Below, in pieces: positions 55,501 through 64,000 of a stretch of DNA of 64,000 nucleotides. Each line of letters begins with the position of its first letter. Positions within the stretch are counted from its first letter, which is position 1. Source of the DNA: Euborellia annulipes (lineage: Eukaryota; Arthropoda; Insecta; Dermaptera; Anisolabididae). The translations under genes and the position numbers were made by a program. The DNA is taken from positions 1 through 64,000 of the forward strand of contig JAKCPI010006157.1 in NCBI GenBank assembly GCA_023213315.1, in the 5' to 3' direction. Below the pieces are notes generated by a model, which was given only the letters and a program-made list of their open reading frames with translations, ran no database searches and had not been told where the DNA came from.

Positions 55501-55844
55501 AAACAAAATAAAATATTTTTTTTAAGTTTGGGTGATGTGTAGATTAAAGAATTATTGCTTCGTTGCCTTAGTCTCTTCTTGGTTCTTTGACTTTTTCTCT
55601 ATCCTGGGTCCTGTAGTTCCGTGACTTTCTTACAATGTTGCCTATCCCGTCTCAATCTGGTCTCTCTTAGCTGTTTTCTAGCTCGTTTGCTTGCTTTTCA
55701 ATAACCACAAACATAGGTATTAATTTATTTAATTTTGGTTGTTGCACGACTAGCGTATCTCAGGGTTGGATATTACTCTCTTTTGCATGTCTTTCCATCA
55801 ATATATGACACGCCAAATGTTGATTTTAATAAATAATCCACTGC

Positions 55845-56355
55845 GCTTCAAAAATAGTGGAACACTTTGTTTCTTCTTCAAAAGACCTATTCTAATCTAC
55901 CTTAAAGCTACTGTAATTTATTAAACATTTAATATGAAATATTTTAAAGTAAATTTAACACAAATCCATATCATTTTAATAAATAAATTACAATTTAAAT
56001 AAAACAAAGACAAAAATGTCGAAATTTTATTTTATTAACGCCAAATTTCTAAAATCTTAAATCTAATCTTTCCATTTCAGTTTTTCTCTGTCTATTTTAT
56101 TGGAAATTCTTATAAAAACAGTTTTTAATTAATATCCAACTAAACATATCGGAATAATGTTGATTTGTCCCTCAAATTGAAAATCGACATTTTCGTTTTA
56201 TTTAAATTGTAATTAATTATTAAATTGATATGGATTTGTGTTAAATTTACTTAGAAATATTTCATATTAAATGTTTAATAAATTACAGAATCATTAAGAT
56301 AGACTAGAACAGGTCTTATTAAAAAGAAACAAAATGTTGTTTTCATTGACGCTAG
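55845..56355. repeat. Diverged foldback, arms ~190 bp
   Basis: Left arm (55845-56035) and right arm (56160-56355) share gtaatttattaaacatttaa and acacaaatccatatca in inverted orientation, with roughly one mismatch in seven. Confidence 0.75.
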
Positions 56356-57396
56356 TGTATATTGAAACGTATTACCTTGTGTTTTTAGTTTTAATTTACA
56401 TTATTCTCATAAAATAAAATAATTAAATTTTCTCATTCAGAGGAGCGGTTTATATTCAGTTTCATGATTTATTATTTTTATTTAATTATTCATTTGTATT
56501 AAAAAAATAAAAATGGCGCACCCACAATAACGAATTCAATTTTTTTTTTCCTGAAAACGTGCCAACACACACCTATATTAAATTAACACTAATAAAAACA
56601 CCAAGTGTTTATTCATTTTTCAATGTTATTATTTCTTCTTACTACATTAATAAAAAAAATTCATTTATTATAAAACATTTTCCACTTGAATAGTTTTTAA
56701 TTTATAAAATACACCGCTATTAAAAGAAGATAAAAAATTCCGAAAAAAGCCCTTGAAAAAATAAAAAAAATATCACAAAACACACAAATTGCTTAATATA
56801 CCTAATAACAATGATTGAATCAATGATGATGATTGAATGAATTCAAATATCTTAAATAATGACTCAATAATGATTCTTTTCTTTTTTTATTAAAATTGTA
56901 TTCATGGTCATAAATTACGATAAATATCAATTGTTCAATTACCATTAGAGACAGGGAACATGATATTATCTATAATTTTAGTGTAATTTGTGTGCTAAAG
57001 TTTAAACATGAAATTCTTTTATGCAAATTAAAAATTATTGTCAAATTTGGCTGAAAGCTAATTTGGTAAATAAAAAGAAAAAGGCGGAGCAATTCCAAGG
57101 TTTTTCTATTTATTTTTTTATATAAATAAATAATTAAACTTTTTAAGGTCTTTCGGCATCAGATTAGTTTTTCCTTTTCGGTGTTTGAAATCAATTTTTT
57201 TGCGAGATCGGCCTGTTTGTCGAGAAATCAGACACTTTGGCCGCCATTGCTCATACGCTCCCTCCTGGGACCATCTCCAGCTTCTCCTGACTTGAGTGTA
57301 TCAACATTTCTTATTCCTAATTTTATATTGCCTTCTTTTTTTTACTTTTCGAACATTATTCTTTTTTTTATTAATTTCTATCAAATATTAAATATT
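56356..57396. other. No gene seen
   Basis: AT-rich unique-looking DNA. A short G/C-richer patch at 57230-57290 begins the next element. Confidence 0.35.
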
Positions 57397-57402
57397 GTTA
57401 AG

Positions 57403-58198
57403 GTTGTTCGGACATTAAAGCACTTTATTAGATTAAAAGCTAATTTTTTAATATGTTATTAATCACTATCAAATACGTATCTAGAAATGAAATTTTGAAG
57501 CAGATCTGACCCAGGGTTATCGTGTAAATAATTTTTAAAAAATTGAAATTTAACATGTAGCCTATGGGGGAATAACGACGAAACGCACACATATCGGGTT
57601 ATATAGGCATCTGTGCAACTGATACAAAAACAAAAAACTTACATTTTATCAATTCACTTCCGTCAGAAATACATTGAAAGCTAAAATCAAGAGTTTCTGC
57701 CGGTGAGACTTTTAAAGACATTTTAACAAGAAAGTCAAAAATGACTCCGGCAATGACAGTCGCCAATATTTAAAAATAAGGAAGTCATGAGACTCAGACC
57801 ACTCTGGCAACGTCGCATAACATAAGTGTCTTTTGTCGATGTCAGTTACATTTTTTTCCATTTTACGATATTTTTTCTCGCAAATCGTCCATCATGTTCA
57901 AACTGATTTGCATTAAATATTGTAATATATTAAATAAAATAAAATTGAAGGCTTTTAAGATTTAAAATAGATAGTTGATGAATGCAATGTTGCCAGTTCT
58001 ATATTACGTGAAAAACTGCTCAAGTCAAAAGTCATTCATTTATTATTTTTGGTAATTAAATTATTAACTTAATCCAATTATAAACTATGATAGGTCACGA
58101 CTAAATTATAATAAGGAATTTTGGCATTCAAATTTTTAATTTTATTAAAAAAAAAATTTAGATTCTATTATGACTTACGATGTACTATCCGAACAACC
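57403..58198. mobile_element. TTAA-flanked inverted-repeat element
   Basis: The ends GGTTGTTCGGACA and TATCCGAACAACC are 13-bp inverted repeats with one mismatch, flanked by TTAA on both sides, the target used by piggyBac-type transposases. About 800 bp, no transposase frame. Confidence 0.65.
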
Positions 58199-58249
58199 TT
58201 AATATAAAATTAAATATTGTAATAATTAATATCAGTGAAATAAAAAGCC

Positions 58250-58300
58250 GACGTTTCGAGAGCACATTCATCCTCAGCGACTAGCTCTCGAAACGTCGGT
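58250..58300 (-). ncRNA. Hammerhead-like motif, weak helices
   Basis: Minus strand CTGAGGA (58271-58277) and GAAACGTC (58250-58257) are intact, but helix II is poor and helix I is not evident. The mirror arm keeps only GCTCTCGAAACGTCGG. Confidence 0.35.
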
Positions 58301-58429
58301 AACAGAATATAAAGCTTTTATTTGAAGAAGAGGAAGATTTATTGCGGTTTTTGACCAAGATGTTGTGGTTCAAGGAAACAATAAAAAATAATAATTTATT
58401 GTTGTGTGCTTTATTCTAGGTCTGGCGAC

Positions 58430-58475
58430 TGGCTAGCATCAGTTTCGGTAGCCCAACTACCATCATCAGGCCTGC
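58430..58475 (-). ncRNA. Hammerhead-like motif without standard cleavage triplet
   Basis: Minus strand: GGC, CTGATGA, helix II GGTAG-ttggg-CTACC (5 bp), GAAAC, then TGATGC instead of GTC. Confidence 0.4.
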
Positions 58476-58629
58476 AAAATTCATTTTATTTTTAATTTAC
58501 TTATATTATTACATTACATAAGTTTGCCAGAACAATAATTGTATGCCGCAATAAATCTTCCTCTTCTTCAAATAGTATTTATAATTGCGCTAATTCAACA
58601 AAAATAAAGCTTTTTATTTCACTGATATT

Positions 58630-58875
58630 ATTACAATATATAATTTTTATAAGTTGAAGAGAAGTTGCTGTTGATGTTATGGAATGGAAAAGAGCAAGTA
58701 CAGGTGCAGCAAATAAAGAGAGCCTTTGGATGCCAATTACCGAAAAGGAGATGTTTCGGACAAAATTTTATTTGTCCAAGCCAACGAGAACTGAGGATGG
58801 ACAAATAAAATTTTGTCCTCTTTTCCATTCCATAATATCAACAGCAACTTCTCTTCAACTTAAAAAAAATAAATT
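58630..58875. mobile_element. Foldback element
   Basis: Arms taagttgaagagaagttgct and complement. Plus strand CTGAGGA (58791-58797) leads into a GGACAAA/TTTGTCC hairpin, while GAAAC is kept only in the opposite arm on the minus strand (58753-58757). The hammerhead halves are split between the arms. Confidence 0.7.
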
Positions 58876-58890
58876 AAATATTGTAATAAT

Positions 58891-60121
58891 TAGGGCTCGG
58901 ATTTATAGGCACTAAAAATCTTTAAAATAGGCAGGCAACTAAGCACTAAAAATTATTAAAATAGGCACTTAAAAAGGCATTATTTAAGAAATAATATAAA
59001 AAAATTTAAAAAATTGATGTCTTATTTTTGGTAATTTGGTGTGACTGGTCGCATAGCACACAATTTTTTTTAAGTACTAATTTTTAAAATTTTACATTAA
59101 AAATAAATTTTTTTTTGAAAAAAGTATTTTTTTTTTCAAATCTCGGGAGGGGGGGTAATTACCCCCTTTACCCCCCCCTTGGAATATTTTCTTGATAATT
59201 CAAAAAAATTTTAAATTTGGGCTATGTATAGCTCGTAAAAAATTGAAATTGGCTATTTGAACTTAAAATAGGCACTAAAAAAGGCATTTATAGATGAAAT
59301 AGGCACTAAAACCCAGAATCGGCCAAAATGGGCATTATAGGCACTAACAAATGCCTCTTATTTTATTCAGAATTTCATGAAACGTATACATATCATATTG
59401 GCCTAAATTTTTAAGCCATAAATTAAAAAATCTGGTGTGACTGGCTCACAGCACACAACTTTCTCTTACCCTCGGTAATCGAAAGTTGTGTTCTGTGCTT
59501 GTCACACCAGATTTTTTGTGTCGACATGTATTTAGTTTCCGACAGTACGGTACATTCGATTTTCAAGATGTAAAATTTATAAGTATGGGAAAATATTTAT
59601 ATTTTGTTACCATGGCAACCATTTCTTCTATCTTTCCTATGGAGTACAAGAGTAAAGTGGTCTTCAGAAGATTTCAATCACAAAATAAGAATATACATTT
59701 TAAAGAGAATCTAAAAAATAATTGATTTTTGAATTAAAAAAAATCGTTGGAGCAAATTTTGAGAAAATCGAAAAAACTGAAAAAGTGCATCAGTAAAGTA
59801 CTAGTACTCTTTGGCCGATTTTGTTCAAAAGCTTCGTGTCACGTCCCATGGTGGTGCCTAACTTAAATATAAAATTTCAACCTTCTAGCTCTTTTCGTTC
59901 TTGGGATATTTTGTTCACAGACACACACACACACACACAGACAGACCATGTCGCGAAAACCACTTTTTTGGATTCAAGGGACCTCAAAACGTGAAGATCC
60001 ATCAAAATCTCGACATCGAATTTTTGACATGAATCCAATACTTTCTCTCTCTATATATATTAACATATATATAGAGGTAAGAGAAAGTAAAAAGGCAAAT
60101 AGGGCGAAATCCGAGCCCCTA
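58891..60121. mobile_element. hAT-like element with 8-bp target duplication and nested inserts
   Basis: The ends TAGGGCTCGGATTT and AAATCCGAGCCCCTA are flanked by gtaataat at 58883-58890 and 60122-60129. Inside are a family C fragment (about 59030-59185) and a full family A copy (59427-60094). Confidence 0.88.
59427..60094 (+). mobile_element. Family A, full-length copy
   Basis: Complete hairpin module 59427-59515, gtttccgacagtacggtaca, CA tract, tail gaggtaagagaaagtaaaa. Confidence 0.88.
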
Positions 60122-60129
60122 GTAATAAT

Positions 60130-60246
60130 ATTAGTGAAATAAAAAGGTTTATTTTCTGTTGCCGACGTTTCGAGAGCACACTCATCTTCAGCGACTAGCT
60201 CTCGAAACGTCGGCAACAGAATATAAATAAAGCTTTTTATTTCACC
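60130..60246. repeat. Short foldback with hammerhead-like motif
   Basis: Arms aaataaaaag...gttgccgacgtttcgagagc and complement. Minus strand: CTGAAGA (60185-60191), GAG/CTC helix II, GAAACGTC (60164-60171). Confidence 0.55.
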
Positions 60247-61029
60247 TGGCTGCTGTTTCCCGGGGAGGCTCCCGTCCCTTTCTTCTAATAAAAATTCGAG
60301 TTCAATGAATATTAAAATCATTGACAAGCAGCTATCAAAAAAATAATAATAATTTCCCACCACCTTCATCTTTTTGAAGAGTTAATTACCAATTAATTTC
60401 TCCCTCAACCCTTAAAAATTAATTAAATTTCCATTTCTCCTTCCTGTCGTTTGGAGACAGACAGACAGACAAAAGTTCAAAGTTGAAACCCAAATAAAAT
60501 CGGATGCTCTTTTCTTTTTTTTTTTTTTTTTTTCAAAGGCGTAGTTTTATTATAAGGAAGGAGATATACATACTATATATAATTAAATCAAGACAAGCAC
60601 CCATCCATCGGCACGCCATTCATTTACTATTGTTCTAAGATAATTAACAATTATTCTGTATTTAATTCCATTCCAATAGGCAGTCAGGCAGGCAGGCAGG
60701 CAGCCGCGTGCTATGGGGGCGTTAACAAATTTTATACGCTTGAGTGCAATATGATGGACACCTTTTTAGAGCAATTAAGTTCTCAGCCACACGGCCGGGG
60801 AAACTGAAGGGAGAAAAAAAATAAAATTCAAGTGGAGCGAATCAATAGTTCAATTTTTAAGGTTATTAAATAATACTGGTTTCTCTTTCTCTTAGGGTGT
60901 TTTTTTTTTTTTTTTTTTAATCAAACAGAATATAATTGGTTTTTTATGTGTAAAATTTTTCTAACCGTTTAATAATTCATATATTTAAGAGGGTAGGGTC
61001 AAAAAGTTGCCGGAATTGGTTAATAATAA
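60247..61029. other. No gene seen; CAGG tract
   Basis: Unique-looking AT-rich DNA, T-runs at about 60517 and 60901, and a (CAGG)n tract at about 60680-60703. Confidence 0.4.
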
Positions 61030-61700
61030 AAACTAGCCGCTACGCCCCCCTGGACCCCCCCTTCAGCTGGCTTCGGGCCGCCTGCGGCGGACCCTCGCTT
61101 TTTTATCCATTATAAAAAGAAAATTATTTTTTTTTTTTTTTTTTTTTTTTCTTAAAAAAACATTCACACTTTTTCTCATTCACACTCACATTCACACACA
61201 CATTCACACGGTCTTTTCGGCAACTTAGGCCATTTAAGACTTTTACGATAACCGTTGAAATAAATATATCTATTGTGGGGTCCAGGCATTTTTATTTAAG
61301 TCATTTGGTATCCAAATGCCTTAAATAAAATTATCGGACTGCCTGGGGTCCGAACCCGCGACGTTCGGTATAGAAGGTAGGCACGCTACCAACTACTCCA
61401 AGCCCCGTGGGCAAGAAAATTATTATTACCAAGAATTCCAGTTCAGTGCCTGCTTGAGGATTTGTTTACATTCATGGAATACACAAATGTAAAGAATACA
61501 AAAATATTTCTCTATGCATTTCCTATGGGAGAAATCGTAACTTTAGGAATTAATAACTCAAAAAGTTATAGGAATTTCGGGACCCGAATATTTTCCCGGG
61601 ACTCTCCAAAACGTCCTCTATAAGACTGCAAAATTTCGTTTCAAAATTCCAACGGGAAGTTGGTCAAACAGAGCGTGACAGACGGACAGACGGATAGATT
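61030..61700 (+). repeat. Family K copy 2, split by a SINE
   Basis: aactagccgctacgcccccc and ggcggaccctcgc precede the SINE 61129-61412. Then tttcctatgggagaaatcg, cctctataagactgca and caacgggaagttggtcaaac follow. Confidence 0.75.
61129..61412 (-). mobile_element. Full-length SINE with 12-bp target duplication
   Basis: T-run at 61129 (A-tail in reverse), boxes B and A in reverse, head ccaagccccgtgggc. It is flanked by aagaaaattatt at 61117-61128 and 61413-61424. Confidence 0.9.
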
Positions 61701-62430
61701 TTTTGAAAGTAATATAACGCTCGAGGCGGAGGGGATAAGCAGGTGGGCTGGCTCGGGCCCGCCTGCGGTGGACCCTCGCTTTTTCTTAACCAAGTGCCGT
61801 AATTTTTCAGTCAACTCGTTTCAGGCAATTAATAAGAATGCTTATTAAAAAATACAACTTATTAAAAAAAAATACTGTCTGTCTTGATCCAAATAGATTT
61901 CCATTCCATCTTAACGCACACCAAAGGTGCTCTTGGCAAAGCCTTTTTGACTAATCGTGCCTAAATTTTTTTCCCACACCGAGGAGGCAAAGGACAATTG
62001 AGCATGAATCGACATCATTGAACAAAATATTTTGCCAATGAGCGTTTTTGCTCAATGGCCGAACATTTCGTTTCAAAATTCCAATAGTAAAGCATTTTGC
62101 CTAATTGGTGTGCGTGCAAAAAAGGAGCGTTCAGCCAAAGGAAAAAAAAAAAAAAAATTTAATTTTATAACAATTTTTATTACTTTTCATTTGAGAGATT
62201 TAATTATTTTAATTAGCTTTCATTTTTCCTTTGGCAATACAAATCTCATGTTTTCCAATGGGCAAATTCTGAATTTTCTAGAATATTTTGCTTGCACTTC
62301 CCCTTTTCAGAATTTCGGGATGCAAGTAATTTTTCATAGACTCTCCATTAAGGTCCTCTAAAGATTGTAAAATTTCGTTTCAAAATTCCAAAGGGATGTT
62401 GGACATACAGACGGACACTTTGCTATTATA
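61701..62430. other. No gene seen; family K-like pieces
   Basis: A patch ctcgggcccgcctgcggtgg at about 61751 and a family K-like 3' end (acagacggacactttgctat) at about 62407. The open frames have no recognised domain. Confidence 0.4.
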
Positions 62431-62433
62431 TAT

Positions 62434-62686
62434 ATGGACCCTGTTATGCAATGGTGTGTCAAAGACCAAATATCGAGTTTTGAGAAAATCAACAATAAAG
62501 TTTTTTGTTTACATTGGAATATATATAATATTTCTTGTCAATTGTGCAAGTAACATTAAATATAAATTTTTTTAGGACATATTTCATTAAAAATATTATT
62601 AATTAAAGCATTTGAAACAATATTCCGTGCTTAACTCAATTTTGAATTTTTTGGTCTTTGACACACCATTGCATAACAGGGTCCAT
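62434..62686. mobile_element. Mariner-like MITE, ~37-bp inverted repeats
   Basis: Begins ATGGACCCTGTTATGCAATG and continues gtgtgtcaaagacc; the complement stands at the other end. It is inserted at TA within the TATATATAG end of a family K sequence. Confidence 0.88.
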
Positions 62687-62864
62687 ATATAGATCAATAA
62701 ATATTTTATGCAGGCTGAGGAGCCACCCAATTTGGTTAAAAGAGCCGCGGGTCCCGAGCGAGTCCTGACCTAGTAGTGTAAACCATTTAAAATATCAATT
62801 TGAAAGGTTCTTTTTTGCTGAGATTAGCAGAATTTTCTTAATTGAAATTTTCTTTTTATAAAAA

Positions 62865-63006
62865 AACACACTCTTTTTTTCTCATTCACGCTCACACACA
62901 CTTGGTATGCAAATGGCTTAAATAAAATCATCGGATTGTCTGGGATACGAACCCGCGGCTTTTGGTATACAAGGCAGGCGCGCTACCAACTACGTCAAGC
63001 CCGAGG
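62865..63006 (-). mobile_element. SINE, shortened minus-strand copy
   Basis: ttctcattcacgctcacaca tail, aaatggcttaaataaaatca, box B in reverse (gggatacgaacccgcg) and head caagcccgagg. The middle of the body is deleted. Confidence 0.75.
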
Positions 63007-63059
63007 TCAATTGAAAAAGAGCAATGAAAAAAGGTTCGTCTTTTGCAATATAAATTTGA

Positions 63060-63205
63060 TTAATTTATTTGTTTATAGAAACAATTTTCGAGGATTTTTA
63101 TCCTCTTCGTCAGTCTGATGTGGTTCATGTAAAAAAATTGGATCAGACTGATGAAGAGAAAAAAAACCCTCGAAAATTGTTTCTATAAACAAATAAATTA
63201 ATTAA
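63060..63205. repeat. Foldback with two hammerhead-like cores
   Basis: Arms tttgtttatagaaacaattt and complement. Minus strand: CTGACGA (63107-63113), helix II GAGGAT/ATCCTC, GAAA. Plus strand: CTGATGA (63148-63154), weaker helix, GAAA. A standard GTC site and helix I are not evident. Confidence 0.5.
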
Positions 63206-63541
63206 ATTTATACTGCCAAAAACGAACTATTTTTCATTGTTTTTATAAAAAATTTAAAATATTATTTAAATTGACTTTAAGATATGAATTGCGACACAAC
63301 TCGGGTTCAATTCTTGTTTGACATGAAAATTTTCCAATAATCTCCTCCTCTCTGTTTTTACAGATAACCCCTTCCAGTTGAGAGATTAGAAAAAAACTAA
63401 TTGAAAAAAAAGCGAATTTTCTCACTTCAATATTCGCTTTTTTTTATAAATATTTGCGGACCTGAATAAAAGTATAATTTATTTGAAGTTAGAAAATATA
63501 ACAAATGAGGATTAGGGCTGGGCGAACTCAGCCTAAGTGGT
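63206..63541. other. No gene seen
   Basis: AT-rich unique-looking DNA; no splice-bounded frame. Confidence 0.35.
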
Positions 63542-63590
63542 TTGGCCTTGAAGATGGACCGTATATGTAACCGAAACGTCGTTCCTATAA
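63542..63590 (+). ncRNA. Decayed hammerhead-like motif
   Basis: GCC, TTGAAGA (core C3 changed to T), a two-pair GG/CC helix II, GAAACGTC (63573-63580). No inverted partner nearby. Confidence 0.3.
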
Positions 63591-64000
63591 ATTGAAATAA
63601 ACTCAAGCTATTCTTTAACCTTCTACTTTCATCATATTTTCAAAACAAATATTTTTAATGATAACCGATTAATTAATTTCTTAAAGTAACCTTGCGTAGC
63701 CAGCTCACTCTCTAAAAGGTGAACAAAAAAAAAAGAAAAAAAAGCAGATCATAAATAATAATGATGTTCAAATAAATAAAAAAAAATGATTAAGTCTTAA
63801 TCTTTAAGACAGCTATAAAATACAAAAGCCCAAATTATAGGGGGGTATAACTAAAAAGAGAAGCTCGTTATCGTTATACTAATCTCACATTCATATGATT
63901 TAATTTATATAATCTTATTAAGCCTATCTGTTAGAAATTCTTCTTGCGTACGTAAGACCAGAATTAATAAAATATATTAATATTAAATTTTTGATCAAAA
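63591..64000. other. No gene seen
   Basis: AT-rich sequence to the end of the window. Confidence 0.35.

Larger units (their letters stand above)
58235..58625. mobile_element. Foldback with a second foldback nested
   Basis: Outer arms atatcagtgaaataaaaagc and complement at 58605-58625. The inner element (about 58320-58575) has arms ttgaagaagaggaagattta and complement. Hammerhead-like motifs lie in both (58250-58295, 58430-58475). Confidence 0.75.

Noticed and set aside
57181..57462. 93-residue plus-strand frame
   Set aside because: Crosses the left end of the TTAA-flanked element and becomes AT-driven Phe/Ile/Asn sequence; no homology recognised.
25844..60142. Recurrent small open frames sharing MSRKPLFWIQGTSK
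   Set aside because: They all lie in the family A body at the same place, occur in both strands of the repeat and have no conserved start or length. They are translations of a noncoding repeat.
60247..60290. Minus-strand piece ...LPGKQQP ending at a gtgaaa donor, in the phase needed for the unc-4 upstream exon
   Set aside because: The donor bases belong to the end of a foldback element (atttcac), which recurs at 58.2 and 58.6 kb; the upstream frame has no Unc-4 character.

Overview
The window is AT-rich, intron-rich and packed with repeats, so it is animal nuclear DNA. Two conserved genes are recognisable, both only in part and both on the minus strand. One is a neuronal SLC6 transporter of the GABA-transporter type (last three coding exons, 2135-3273). 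The other is an Unc-4/UNCX-class paired-like homeobox gene (two exons, 22290-28019). The Unc-4 peptide, including the block after the homeodomain (GPGRPAHNAHPQTCSGEP), is of the arthropod unc-4/OdsH type, so an arthropod or another protostome is likely. The species cannot be fixed from the sequence.

Layout. 0-1 kb: one orphan plus-strand exon, convergent with the transporter. 2.1-3.3 kb: 3' end of the transporter. 3.6-9.5 kb: a long palindrome, duplicated blocks and a seven-copy 119-bp tandem array. 9.5-22.2 kb: intergenic DNA full of MITE-like elements, including nested hAT-type copies with exact 8-bp target duplications. 22.3-28.0 kb: Unc-4 exons around a 4.9-kb intron carrying a dead Gag fragment, a hAT-type MITE, a SINE and two foldback insertions. 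28-64 kb: no convincing exon. This part is either the upstream region or first intron of unc-4 or plain intergenic DNA, and is filled by four abundant families. These are a tRNA-derived SINE, a ~670-bp repeat with a hairpin at each end (family A), a ~240-270 bp hAT-like MITE (family C), and palindromic foldback elements.

The most interesting signal is in the foldback elements. Their arms repeatedly carry a motif matching the type I hammerhead ribozyme core (CTGANGA, helix II, GAAAC, GTC) with helix I strands that pair. At least five copies match the core with both helices present or nearly so, and about ten more are variant or decayed. Several foldbacks are flanked by direct repeats of 12 to 18 bp and sit inside other repeats or inside the unc-4 intron, so they moved as units, probably by a target-primed mechanism. 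Hammerheads of this kind are known from Penelope-like elements, but no reverse transcriptase or GIY-YIG coding region is visible here, so these are non-autonomous copies.

The two genes do not form a functional unit. Both are expected to act in the nervous system: the transporter clears transmitter at synapses and Unc-4 specifies neurons. Coordinates of exons and of elements with target duplications were read base by base. Boundaries of degraded repeats are approximate.
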